Shown: positions 32,301 through 40,488, counted from the first letter of the stretch. The stretch: DNA of 64,000 nt from Blastococcus colisei (GCF_006717095.1 NZ_VFQE01000001.1:1612001-1676000); one strand, 5' to 3'. A program made the numbers and translations. The notes: generated from the letters alone by a model not told the origin.

Positions 32301-35287
32301 CGGACACCGATCAGCTTCCGCCGGCGGCCCCACCACGACGACGCCGCCGCGGTCTGCGCGGCCACGTAGATCTCGGCCAGCGGCAGGCGCAGCACCTCGG
32401 GCGTGCAGACGTCGAGGCCGGGGTGACGGAACGCGGTGAAGGCCGCGATCTCGCCGAGCACCGCCGACGTCGCCGCCGTCCAGAAGGCGCCGAACGTCTC
32501 GTCGAGGACGTCGAGACCGACACCCGGTCCGCTGAGGACGTGCACCAGCGCGTCGAGCTCGTCGGCCGTGCTGGTCCGGCGCAGCACCCCGGCGAGCTCC
32601 GGGACCGCCTGCACCTCGCGCACCGCGGCGTCCACGGCGGCGGCCGCGGCCTGGGTCGCGGGCAGGTCGATCTCGGGGGAGTCGACGAAGGCCCACGGGT
32701 GGCGCGGCGACGGGCGGGTCAGGTCGGCGATGTCGGGCAGCAGGGCGAGCTCCACCCGCACCGAGCGGAGCACGTCGGCCGGGGCGTTGGCGGCGAAGGG
32801 CAGCGGCACCGGCAGCGGCGACAGCTCCGGGTCCGACGCGAGCTCCGAGGTCCGCGCGGAGTACAGCGACAGCCCGACGGCGTTCTGCTCGTGCAGCCGG
32901 TCGGCGTAGCGGGCCAGCGTCCGGCGCGCGGACCGCAGCGACTCGCCGTCCGCCGCCAGGCCCTGCTCGTCGACGACGACCGCGTGCTCGAGCGCCAGTC
33001 GGATCTGCGCCCGCACCATCGAGGCGCGGGAGCCCTTGTCGTGCAGGTCGAGGGCGAACATGCCCATGCCCACGGCGTCCAGCCGGCGCGCCACCACGTC
33101 CAGCGCGGCCCGCTTCTCGGCGACGAACAGCACCCGCTTGCCCTCGGCGACCGCCCGGGTGAGCAGGTTGGTGATGGTCTGCGACTTGCCGGTGCCGGGC
33201 GGGCCCTCGAGCACGAAGGTGCGGCCGGCGGCGGCCTCGGCGATCGCCCGCAGCTGCGAGGCGTCGGCGGGCGCGGGGAGCTCGGTGGCCAGCGCGTCGA
33301 GGTCGACGTAGCCGCCGAGGTCGCGGGCCGGGTCCTCGAACGCCTCGGTCGGCTCGTGCACCAGGTGGGAGACCAGCGGGTTGTCGGTGAAGTCGGCCCA
33401 GTGCTCGTCCAGGTCCTTCCAGAGCCGGAACTTGGCGAACTGCAGGATCGCGAGGTCCGCCGTCGGCTCGACCCGGAAGGGCAGCCCGTGCCCGACCAGC
33501 GCGGTGCGCATCGCCTCGAAGGCGGCGTCGAGGTCGAGGGTGCCGTCGACGGCCTCGGTCAGCGTCGGGACGGTCAGCCCGTGCAGCTGGCGCAGCTTCT
33601 CGAGCAGGCAGTAGTTGGGCGTGCTCGACCCGGACTCGTCGAGGCTCAGCCGGTAGGAGCCGGTGCGGCCCATCGGCGCGAGGACGACGGGGATGAGCAC
33701 CAGCGGGGAGCGCAGCGGGCGGCCGTCCAGCTCCCAGACCAGGCTGCCCAGCGCCAGGTAGAGGTTGTTGGCGCCGGTCTCCTCGAGCACCGTCTTCGCC
33801 TTGTAGGCGACGTTGCGCAGCTTCGGCAGGTAGCCGCCGCTGGTGACGTCGGCGTGCACCTCACGCCGCTCGACCAGCAGCTCGGTCAGCTGCTCGGCGG
33901 GAAGGTCCCTCGCCGAGGTGACTCCGCGCTCGACCTGCACGGCGGCCAGCTGGTCGGCCGGCAGCAGGGTGATCGGCGTCCCGTCGTGGACGAAGTTCTC
34001 CAGGACGCCCAGCGCCGCGCCGGGGATGGTCAGCGCCAGGCCGGAGCGCTCGGTGTAGTTGATCAGCCGGTTGCGCAGGCTGAGGTCGAGCAGCGCGTTC
34101 TTCCACTGCTGCACCCGCGGCGGCGCCTCCGGCTTGCTGCTCGGGGGCGGGGTGGGCGGCACGGGCCTGGCGGGCGCGCTGTGCAGCGCCGGCCGGTACT
34201 CGACGACCTGCAGGACGCCGTCGGAGTCCCGCGCCCGGGCCGGCAGCGGGAAGATGCCGTCCTTGCGCGCCCGGTGGACGTCGGTGACGCCGACGATCCG
34301 GTCGAGCTCGCCGGCCAGCCAGCCGCTGTAGGCGGGGGTGTGCAGGTCGGCGCCCGGCTCGCCCGTGCTCGTGAGCAGCGTGGTCTCGACCAGGCCGATC
34401 AGTCCGAGGTCGACCAGGTTGACCAGAGGCGCGGCGTCCGTGGTCGCGGCGCTCTCGGCGCTGCGCTCCTCGCGCCAGTACCCGAGGAACGAGTGACCGT
34501 CGGCGAGCCACAGCAGCGGGCGCACACCGGCCTGCTCCAGGGCCGCGGCCATGAGGACGACGAGGTCGAGCGGGGTGCCCACCCGCCAGGTGAGGACGTC
34601 GCCCGGCGAGCGGACCTGCTGGCCGAGGTCGGACCAGCTGACCGGCGGCTCGCTGTACCGGATGCCGCGCCGCCGCAGGACAGTGGCGACGGCGCCGACG
34701 ATCTCGTCGACCCGTTCCGGCCCGTCGGCGTAGCCCTGGATCGAGCCCCGCCCGGTCTCCTCCTCCAGGACGCCGGCCGCCTCGCCGACCACCGCGGTGA
34801 CCGCCGGATGGTTCGGCAGCACGTGCGCGGCGAGCATCTCCAGCGCCAGCGGCAGGGGAGTGGCCAGCCACTGGTGGGCGGCGAGCACCTGGACGACGCG
34901 GCTGCTCTCGCCGAGCACCGTGGTGCCGTCCGGGCCGTCGGCCAGCACCTCGACGTCGATGACGCCCGGCCGCTGCTCCTCGACGTGCAGCATCGCGGCG
35001 GGGTCCATGACCAGGCCGAGGTCGGTGAGCACCGTCGTCCGGCCCTCGTCGAGGTCGGCCAGCAGCTCGACCGTCTGCGCGATCGGGCCCTCGGCGTCGC
35101 GGACGCCGAGCCGCACCGTCGCCGCCCGCACCGGGCCGCCGAGGTTGGTGATGGCGAGCCGGGACACCACCGGGATCCGGTTGTGGGCCAGCGCGTAGCT
35201 GAGGACGGGCGTGGACGTGATCTCGATGGAGACCGCCGCCCTCGGGGCGACGACGTCGCCCACCTGGATGTCGGCAGTGCTCTCCAT
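29396..35287 (-). CDS. DUF4011/SF1 helicase with C-terminal nuclease and DUF3320
   Basis: 1963 residues. N-terminal 380: beta-rich and transglutaminase-like region (SPGDVLTWRVGTPLDLVVLM). About 390-690: DUF4011 (QQWKNALLDLSLRNRLINYT). Then a DNA2/UPF1-type superfamily 1 helicase: Walker A GPPGTGKSQT (about 694), Walker B LVVFDEASQI (about 1310), VVGDSKQMPPTSF, VVTFNAQQRAYIE and motif VI NVAVTRARRQVVVF (about 1560). About 1640-1740: a PD-(D/E)xK/Vsr-like nuclease (DFKVDLAVARSADPE, MAVLLDGPAW). The last 130 residues resemble DUF3320 (APEEIGNAMGALCRASAG). Likely anti-phage or DNA-processing. Leaderless: TAGACA lies six bases before the ATG. Confidence 0.86.
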   Translation of the reverse strand: MESTADIQVGDVVAPRAAVSIEITSTPVLSYALAHNRIPVVSRLAITNLGGPVRAATVRLGVRDAEGPIAQTVELLADLDEGRTTVLTDLGLVMDPAAMLHVEEQRPGVIDVEVLADGPDGTTVLGESSRVVQVLAAHQWLATPLPLALEMLAAHVLPNHPAVTAVVGEAAGVLEEETGRGSIQGYADGPERVDEIVGAVATVLRRRGIRYSEPPVSWSDLGQQVRSPGDVLTWRVGTPLDLVVLMAAALEQAGVRPLLWLADGHSFLGYWREERSAESAATTDAAPLVNLVDLGLIGLVETTLLTSTGEPGADLHTPAYSGWLAGELDRIVGVTDVHRARKDGIFPLPARARDSDGVLQVVEYRPALHSAPARPVPPTPPPSSKPEAPPRVQQWKNALLDLSLRNRLINYTERSGLALTIPGAALGVLENFVHDGTPITLLPADQLAAVQVERGVTSARDLPAEQLTELLVERREVHADVTSGGYLPKLRNVAYKAKTVLEETGANNLYLALGSLVWELDGRPLRSPLVLIPVVLAPMGRTGSYRLSLDESGSSTPNYCLLEKLRQLHGLTVPTLTEAVDGTLDLDAAFEAMRTALVGHGLPFRVEPTADLAILQFAKFRLWKDLDEHWADFTDNPLVSHLVHEPTEAFEDPARDLGGYVDLDALATELPAPADASQLRAIAEAAAGRTFVLEGPPGTGKSQTITNLLTRAVAEGKRVLFVAEKRAALDVVARRLDAVGMGMFALDLHDKGSRASMVRAQIRLALEHAVVVDEQGLAADGESLRSARRTLARYADRLHEQNAVGLSLYSARTSELASDPELSPLPVPLPFAANAPADVLRSVRVELALLPDIADLTRPSPRHPWAFVDSPEIDLPATQAAAAAVDAAVREVQAVPELAGVLRRTSTADELDALVHVLSGPGVGLDVLDETFGAFWTAATSAVLGEIAAFTAFRHPGLDVCTPEVLRLPLAEIYVAAQTAAASSWWGRRRKLIGVRDSLAPYLRPEAKVKPKDVPAVVENLWRVQTAVQAIATRADSISGLSVPEGWNPFLDGDLLAQQVDWLRRAGAVVDGSTLFHVQLRKLIVAGLPAGTAAADGVARLRDAVQALISACRTTSEQLAAWAGNDGLVLRWSMTRPERGVDNLMSLRRWVSFLDTLEPLRFAGLFDARTLLVTGAVKADDAVRAFDRGLAIASVAERLDAAGLDLFDAGAHEKAIRRFTRASRSVREHLTTALPSKVLSNRPFDAASGSGQVGALQRELAKQRRGLGVRQLLATYGELITQVMPCVLVSPDSVARFFPAVSGLFDLVVFDEASQIRVADAVGALGRARAAVVVGDSKQMPPTSFAEPSSVSDDAGDLAETAVEDEESILSECVQARVPRQWLSWHYRSQDESLIAFSNSQYYGNRLSSFPAPTHGRPSSEPDGRGVSLVRVPGTFHRSGAGRLLRTNPIEAKAIVAEIRRRFDAVPKWDGVDAVPSIGVVTFNAQQRAYIEALLRDADDERLAAALDRTDGEGLFVKNLENVQGDERDVVFFSTGFSPDASGELPLNFGPLNRVGGERRLNVAVTRARRQVVVFSSFDPEQLRAEETSSVGIKHLRAYLDMAAQGTDVLPRDARSASVVDRHREEIADALRERGLVVRTDVGLSDFKVDLAVARSADPETPLMAVLLDGPAWARRGTVGDRDGLPVEVLGDMLRWPVVERVWLPSWLADRASVVDRLVEAVDAIPSEPVAEPIQLPTAAQESFRGVAALRSSVTASVAVPAAPAAKAKAAPAKKPARPVAMDGETPFVPWLPKPAGDKAVLDELPASKAARTVRRVLTAGVKAEGPIHVDRLAKLTVNAFGLNRASEGRRTTLLSLLPPSAVVDDYLWPEGLSPDTFTGFRRQTASTDRPIDHVAPEEIGNAMGALCRASAGMMADELLTQTAAIFGYKRRTPAVTPALEAALKLTLHRGRLVEQPSGLLTV

Positions 35288-35293
35288 GCCACC

Positions 35294-35299
35294 TGTCTA
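35294..35299 (-). promoter_or_regulatory. -10 box for a leaderless helicase mRNA
   Basis: Minus-strand TAGACA with six bases to the helicase ATG. No Shine-Dalgarno sequence lies in the gap, so transcription probably begins at the start codon. Confidence 0.45.
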
Positions 35300-35436
35300 C
35301 CGGAGCGGACCGATCGGTCACTCCATGCTCCCCGACGGGAGGGGCTCGTGTGACGGATGGGCCGGTTCGTTGCCCCGGATCACAGATGTGGCGGCCCGGG
35401 ACGGTCCGGCCCCGGGTGATGCCTGCCGAACTGGCA

Positions 35437-35466
35437 CATGCATTGTGCATGCGCTACTGCTAATGT
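35437..35466. promoter_or_regulatory. VapBC operator and leaderless promoter
   Basis: Palindrome CATGCA ttg TGCATG (35437-35451), then a -10-like TAATGT (35461-35466) exactly six bases before the vapB-like ATG. An overlapping GCACA/TGTGC pair extends the symmetry. Confidence 0.62.
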
Positions 35467-35472
35467 GGCAGC

Positions 35473-35712
35473 ATGCCCGTCTCCATGACGATCCGCGATG
35501 TCCCGGACGAGACGCGGGACGAGCTCGCCGCGCGGGCTGCTCGCGCCGGTCAGTCGCTGCAGGAGTACGTCAGGACGCAACTGGTCGAGCTGGCAGCGAA
35601 GCCGAGCGCGGATGAGCTGTGGTCGCGGGTGCAGGCCAGGGTTCGCACCACGGGCACCCGCCTGTCCGCGGCGCAGATCCTCGAGGCCCGCGATCACGAC
35701 CGGACGACATGA
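35473..35712 (+). CDS. FitA/VapB-type ribbon-helix-helix antitoxin
   Basis: 79 residues. MTIRDVPDETRDELAARAAR and QSLQEYVRTQLVELAA form the ribbon-helix-helix domain of FitA-like antitoxins; the tail (ADELWSRVQARV…LSAAQILEARDHDR) binds the PIN toxin. Operon with the PIN gene through an ATGA overlap. Divergent from the helicase gene. Confidence 0.86.
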   Translation: MPVSMTIRDVPDETRDELAARAARAGQSLQEYVRTQLVELAAKPSADELWSRVQARVRTTGTRLSAAQILEARDHDRTT

Positions 35713-36104
35713 CGGTCGTCGTCGATTCGTCGGTCCTCGTCGCGGCGCTGATCGACGACGGCGCGGACGGGGAATGGTCCCGAGCGCGGCTGCGGCCGGC
35801 GTCACTCGCGGCTCCCGCTCACCTGTTCGTCGAGGTGTCCAGCGTGCTGCGGCGGGCGGTGCTCGCGGGCGTCATCGGGCGCGAGGTGGCCGCGATCGCG
35901 CACGGTGACCTCGTCCAGACGTCGATCACGAGCTTTCCTTTCCAGGTCCTGGCACCGCGGATCTGGGAGCTTCATCCGACGGTGACCGCCTACGACGCGG
36001 CGTACGTCGCACTGGCTGAGGAGCTCGGCGTTCCCCTCCTGACTCTCGACCGGCGGCTTTCCCGAGCCAGCGGGCCGACCTGCGACTTCCTGCTCCCGGG
36101 CTGA
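35709..36104 (+). CDS. VapC-type PIN-domain RNase toxin
   Basis: 131-residue PIN domain. Acidic quartet candidates: Asp in VVVDSSVLVAALIDDG, Glu in HLFVEVSSVLRRAV, Asp in VTAYDAAYVALAEELG and Asp in LLTLDRRLSRA. All look intact, so Mg-dependent RNA cleavage (often of tRNA or rRNA) is expected. Confidence 0.9.
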   Translation: MTVVVDSSVLVAALIDDGADGEWSRARLRPASLAAPAHLFVEVSSVLRRAVLAGVIGREVAAIAHGDLVQTSITSFPFQVLAPRIWELHPTVTAYDAAYVALAEELGVPLLTLDRRLSRASGPTCDFLLPG

Positions 36105-36212
36105 CCCCGACCCGTCGGCGAACCCTGCACGTCCGGTCCGGGGGTACGTCGATTGCGTGGTCTTCGGACGGATCCTGGCCGGCACCCGGTCACTGGTCCT
36201 AGGGTGCGGCTG

Positions 36213-36983
36213 ATGAGCACCCCAGGGTTGCCCACGATCTGGGAGCTGATCGCCGAGGGAGCGGCCACACTGCCGGAGCCGTTCAGCCGCGCCGCGCTGA
36301 TCAACTGGGTCAGCGCCCGCCGTCCCGACGTCGGCGTCTCCTCGATCGCCACCCACATCCAGCTCGCCACCGACAACGCCGGCTCCCCGCCGTCGGGCCG
36401 CACGCCGCTGCTGCACCGCGTCGACCGTGGCCGCTACGTCCGGCACCGCGGGACCGACGTCGGGGACGTCGCCGTCGACGTCCCCTGCGGGCGCCTGGTG
36501 CTGATCGGGTCATCCGGTGCCACGACGGCCGAACCGATGCCGGTCGCCCGGCTCTTCTCCAGCCCCGGCTTCGTCCGCGCCCGCGACGCCGCCGTCCGTG
36601 CCCGGCTCCCGTGGTTCGTGCTCAGCGCCAAGCACGGGCTGCTCGACGCCGGCGACGTCGTCGGCCCGTACGACGTCCAGATCGGCGACCAGTCCGCCGG
36701 CTACCGGACGGCGTGGGGGGAGTGGGTCGTCGCGCAGCTGGCCGAGCGGGTCCGCCTGGACGGCGTCACGGTCGAGGTGCACGGCGGCGTCGACTTCGCC
36801 CAGCCGCTGCGCCAGCCGCTGGCACGCCGCGGTGCGGCTCTCGAGCTGCCGTTGCCCGGCGCCTGGCAGGAGAGCGGCGACCACGACGACGGGGGGCCGG
36901 GGGACGGTGCTGCAGGGAGAGCGCCCGTCCGGGTCGCCCTCGGCCGGCTCCGTGACCTCGTCACCGGCCACCGGGCTTCGTAG
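36213..36983 (+). CDS. DUF6884-type protein with Ser at the usual Cys
   Basis: 256 residues. The N-terminal 80 look like a winged-helix domain (FSRAALINWVSARRPDVGVS, THIQLATDNAG). The C-terminal domain matches DUF6884 (YaaA-like): LVLIGSSGATTAEPMPVARL, PGFVRARDAAVRARLPWFVL, SAKHGLLDAGDVVGPYDVQI. Family members usually read L-[IV]-x-C-[SG]-x-x-K near the start of the domain; here it is GSSGATT, so the Cys and Lys are missing. Function of the family is unclear (stress- or nucleic-acid-related). TAGGGT lies seven bases before the ATG, suggesting a leaderless mRNA. Confidence 0.72.
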   Translation: MSTPGLPTIWELIAEGAATLPEPFSRAALINWVSARRPDVGVSSIATHIQLATDNAGSPPSGRTPLLHRVDRGRYVRHRGTDVGDVAVDVPCGRLVLIGSSGATTAEPMPVARLFSSPGFVRARDAAVRARLPWFVLSAKHGLLDAGDVVGPYDVQIGDQSAGYRTAWGEWVVAQLAERVRLDGVTVEVHGGVDFAQPLRQPLARRGAALELPLPGAWQESGDHDDGGPGDGAAGRAPVRVALGRLRDLVTGHRAS

Positions 36984-37242
36984 CCGTCACGGTTGCGGCG
37001 CAGGACCGTCCTCGATCGCGGTCAGGGTGGCCTCGACCTACCCGTGTGGCCACCGCGCACACCCACCCGTCCCGCCGCCCGCCGTCGTCACGAGAGACGC
37101 GTGTGACTGCTGCGGCGCGTCGCATCGCGACCGTCACCCCGGGGTGCCGACCAGGCCGGATGCTGCCGATGGCGAGTCCGCGAGGTCGCCGGCCGGGTCG
37201 TCCGGTCCGGGAGTGTCCGCGCGACGTGGACGGGGAGTGGAG

Positions 37243-38478
37243 ATGTTCGGGGTCCCGATCGAGGTCCTGGTCGGTGCATCGGTGATCGCCGGGCTGACGC
37301 TGCTGGCAGCGCTGTTCCTGGCCGAGCGGGCCTCCAGTCGGCGGGCGGCCAGGCGCCCGCAGACCGCGACCCAGGCGCGCGGCACCCGGGCCACCGCGGT
37401 CCCGACGCCGCGCCGGCCCGCCGACGTCGCCGAGCCGGAGGGGCCGATCGCCTTCGCCGAGCCCGGCGTGCGCGGCCCGCTGTTCCAGTACGGCGGGGAC
37501 GGTGCCGGCTTCCCGGTCGACGCGCCCTTCGCCGTCGTGTCCATCGAGACGACGGGCTTCTCCCCGGTCAGGGGTGACCGCATCGTCGAGATCGCGGTCG
37601 TCCGCGTCGACGCCTCCGGCCGCATCGAGGACGAGTACTGCACCCTGCTCGACCCCGGCCGCGACGTCGGTCCGGTCCTGGTGCACGGCATCTCCACCAG
37701 CGAGGTGCTGGGCGCCCCTCCGTTCGGCGACGTCGTCGGCGAGCTGCTGCTCCGCCTGGACGGCGCCGTCGTCGTCGCGCACAACGCCGCGTTCGTGGAG
37801 CGCTTCCTCGCCGCCGAGCTCGCGCTGCTCGACGTGACGCTCCCGCTCAACCCCGCGCTCTGCTCGTTGTGGCTGGCCCGGCGCACCCTGCGCGCCCCGG
37901 ACCAGCGGCCGGCCACGCTCGCCCGGGTCGTCGGGCTGCCGGTGGCCGACGCGCACACCGCCCTCGCCGATGCCCGCACCGTGGCGGCGCTGCTGCCGCA
38001 GATGCTGGCGATGCTCGGGGAACGGCCGCGCTACCTGACCGGTCTCCGCCCGATGCCCGAGCTCGACACCGAGGCCGAGCCGAAGACCCGGTTCGGCGAG
38101 CTGCGCCCGGGCACCGACGGCTGGATCGCGTCGATGGTCGGCCGCCTGCCGCGCGCGGTCGTCGACGCCCCGGACGCCGACGCCCAGCGCTACGTCGACG
38201 CCCTCACCTCCGCCCTCGCCGACGGCCGGATCCTCGGCGGCGAAGGCCAGCTGCTCGCGCGGCTCGCCGGCTCCGCCGGCATCGGCGCCGACCAGGTGCT
38301 CGCGCTGCACCGCCGCATCCTCGGGCACCTGCGCGCCACCGCACTCGAGAACGCCATCCTCACGACCGCTGAGCTCCGGCAGCTGAAGACCGCCGCGAGC
38401 GGGCTCGGCCTGCCCGACGTCTTCGACGACCTGCGCCCGACCTCGCCGCAGGACCTCATGGCGGCGCGGCTGCGCTGA
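37243..38478 (+). CDS. Membrane-anchored DEDDh exonuclease-fold protein, probably inactive
   Basis: 411 residues. One N-terminal helix (PIEVLVGASVIAGLTLLAAL) then a basic linker. A DnaQ-like fold follows: exo I reads VVSIETTGF where VVDxETTG is normal (Asp to Ser), exo II reads VAHNAAFVERF where HNAxFDxxF is normal (Asp to Val), while exo III DAHTALADARTV keeps the His and Asp. Two of four catalytic acids are therefore absent and catalysis is doubtful. The last 130 residues are helical, of unknown role. ATG after GGGGAGTGGAG. Confidence 0.78.
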   Translation: MFGVPIEVLVGASVIAGLTLLAALFLAERASSRRAARRPQTATQARGTRATAVPTPRRPADVAEPEGPIAFAEPGVRGPLFQYGGDGAGFPVDAPFAVVSIETTGFSPVRGDRIVEIAVVRVDASGRIEDEYCTLLDPGRDVGPVLVHGISTSEVLGAPPFGDVVGELLLRLDGAVVVAHNAAFVERFLAAELALLDVTLPLNPALCSLWLARRTLRAPDQRPATLARVVGLPVADAHTALADARTVAALLPQMLAMLGERPRYLTGLRPMPELDTEAEPKTRFGELRPGTDGWIASMVGRLPRAVVDAPDADAQRYVDALTSALADGRILGGEGQLLARLAGSAGIGADQVLALHRRILGHLRATALENAILTTAELRQLKTAASGLGLPDVFDDLRPTSPQDLMAARLR

Positions 38479-38583
38479 TCGTGCGGCTGCGGATCGGAGG
38501 CGTTCCGCAGACGCCGCTCACCGTGCGACGATCCCTCCAGCCCCGCTGGGGCTGAGTCGACCGCCGCACGCGTGGAGGCCCGA

Positions 38584-39222
38584 ATGACGGACGCACGCCA
38601 GATGCGGATCTCCGACGCTGAGCGGCAGGCGGCCGCGCAGCGGATCGGAGCCGCCTGGGCGGAGGGACGGCTCGACGACACCGAGTACGACCGGCGGATG
38701 GCGCAGGCGTTCGCCGCGGTGACCTACGGCGATCTCGACCAGCTCTTCACCGATCTGCCCGGTCCGCGGCCCTTCCTGCCCCCACCGCAGTACGGGCCGC
38801 CGTCTCCCGCGTACCGCCCCGTGCCGTGCGTCCGGGCGCCGGTGCGGGACCGGTTGCCGACGGGCGGGGTCGGCCAGGTGCGCACCACCGGGCTGCAGAT
38901 GCTGCTGTTCGTCGTCACCTTCGGCGTCTGGGGCTACGTGTACTTCTTCCAGACCCACGACGAGATGAAGCGGCACACCGGCGACGGGATCGGCGGCGTG
39001 CCGGCGCTGTTGCTGTCGCTGTTCTTCGGCATGGCCTCGCCATTCCTGCTCAGCCACGAGGTGGGCCGCCTCCACGAGCGCAGCGGCCGGCGGAAGCCGG
39101 TCAGCGCGCTCACCGCGCTCTGGTTCTTCCCCGGGATCTTCCTGCTGGTCGGGCCGGTCGTCTGGTTCGTGCTGACCAACCGGGCGCTCAACGACCACTG
39201 GCGCAGCCTCGGCGCGCGCTGA
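38584..39222 (+). CDS. DUF1707-DUF4234 membrane protein
   Basis: 212 residues. Residues 1-60 are a DUF1707/SHOCT-like domain (MRISDAERQAAAQRIGAAWA, GRLDDTEYDRRMAQAFAAVT), a Pro-rich spacer follows, and a DUF4234 domain with three membrane helices ends it (LLFVVTFGVWGYVYFFQTHD, GGVPALLLSLFFGMASPFLL, LWFFPGIFLLVGPVVWFVLT). GGAGG precedes the ATG. A paralogue with the same DUF4234 domain lies about 1.4 kb downstream but is frameshifted. Function unknown. Confidence 0.82.
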   Translation: MTDARQMRISDAERQAAAQRIGAAWAEGRLDDTEYDRRMAQAFAAVTYGDLDQLFTDLPGPRPFLPPPQYGPPSPAYRPVPCVRAPVRDRLPTGGVGQVRTTGLQMLLFVVTFGVWGYVYFFQTHDEMKRHTGDGIGGVPALLLSLFFGMASPFLLSHEVGRLHERSGRRKPVSALTALWFFPGIFLLVGPVVWFVLTNRALNDHWRSLGAR

Positions 39223-39237
39223 CCGCATCGACCCTGC

Positions 39238-40488
39238 TCAAGGGGTGAGGAACCAGAGCAGCTGGGTGTCCTCGCGCGGGGTGTCGCACTCGCCGATCAT
39301 CAGCGCGCCGCCGGGCGCCGGGTACAGGGCACGCACGTCCAGCCGCGGCTCGCACCCGACCGCCACCGGTCCGCGCATCTCGCCGGTGGTGAGGTCGAGC
39401 GCCCGCGCCCCGCTCGCCGAGGGCAGCACCGCCCACACCTGAGCCGGCTCCACGACGAGCGAGTACCCGTAGATGCGGTCCTCGAGCTGGGCCAGCAGCG
39501 GTCCCGCGCCGCCCCCGTCGGGCACGCCGAGGATCCACGACCCCTCGAGCACCGCGACCAGCAGGAAGGCGGTGCCGTCCGCCCCGCCGGCGACCGACTG
39601 CGTCTCCGCGCCCTCGGCCAGGTCGGTGGCCCGCACCGGCCGACCGATCTGCGCCAGTCCCGCGTCGTAGGTCAGCAGGGTGGGGATGCGCTCCTCGGCG
39701 ACCGCCGTGGGCGAGGCGTCGAAGACCAGCCGCACCCCGCCGCCGGGCCGGGCGACCAGACCCGCGAACTGCCGCGCCACCGGGAAGTGCGACGCGGCCG
39801 CGACGTCGTCGGCGAGGTCGCGCTGCGCGGTGACCTGCCCGCTCGCGAGGTCGACAGCGGACAGCAGTTCCCTCGACGACTCGTCGTCGGACAGGGAGAC
39901 GAACAGGTACAGCGTCGTCGAACCGGCGAGCAACGCCGACCCGCCGACGGCCTCGCCGCCCCCGTCCGGGACGACGACGGTCGACCGCACGATGCCCGAC
40001 GACGGGTCGACCACGCGGACGCCGTAACCCTCGGCACCCAGCCGTCCGGCGACCGCGACGGAGCCGTCGGGCAGCAGGTGCATCCCCCAGACGTCCTCGA
40101 CGCGGGGGAGGGGCACGGTCCCCGCGATCGCGTCGGCGCGCACGATCGCCAGCGACTGGTCGACCTCCCGGTCGGACGGGGTGAGAAGCGCGTACGCGCC
40201 CCCGTCGGGCGTCGCGACGGCGGAGACCAGCCGGGCGAAGCGGCCCGGCGTCGCCGCTGTCAGGTCCACCGTGGCGCGCACGCGGGTGAGCGGCCCAGCG
40301 CTCGGGAGGGCGCCGGCGGGCGGGCCGCCGTAGGCCGGCAGGTCGGTGGTGGCGTCGGTCGGCAGGTCCGGACGGGGCTCCGCCGTCGCCGACGGCCGGG
40401 GGAGCTCGGCGCCGTCGACCGGGCAGCCGCTGAGCGTCAGGACGAGGAAGCCCGCGAGCGCGACGGCCGCCGCACGCCGAGCCGTCAT
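39238..40488 (-). CDS. Lipoprotein, beta-propeller-like
   Basis: 416 residues. Signal peptide RRAAAVALAGFLVLTLSGC with a lipobox ending in the acylated Cys. The mature part is beta-rich with repeated WD/PQQ-like blades (VATPDGGAYALLTPSDRE, LLPDGSVAVAGRLGAEGYGV, LDLTTGEMRGPVAVGCEP), consistent with a propeller on the outer face of the membrane. No catalytic motif seen. Longer starts upstream lack a signal peptide. Lies between the two DUF4234 genes on the opposite strand. Confidence 0.75.
   Translation of the reverse strand: MTARRAAAVALAGFLVLTLSGCPVDGAELPRPSATAEPRPDLPTDATTDLPAYGGPPAGALPSAGPLTRVRATVDLTAATPGRFARLVSAVATPDGGAYALLTPSDREVDQSLAIVRADAIAGTVPLPRVEDVWGMHLLPDGSVAVAGRLGAEGYGVRVVDPSSGIVRSTVVVPDGGGEAVGGSALLAGSTTLYLFVSLSDDESSRELLSAVDLASGQVTAQRDLADDVAAASHFPVARQFAGLVARPGGGVRLVFDASPTAVAEERIPTLLTYDAGLAQIGRPVRATDLAEGAETQSVAGGADGTAFLLVAVLEGSWILGVPDGGGAGPLLAQLEDRIYGYSLVVEPAQVWAVLPSASGARALDLTTGEMRGPVAVGCEPRLDVRALYPAPGGALMIGECDTPREDTQLLWFLTP

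Noticed and set aside
32057-35353. Open frame of about 1098 codons on the plus strand opposite the helicase gene
   Set aside because: Arg/Gly/Val-rich composition without domains; it mirrors the codon bias of the true minus-strand gene.
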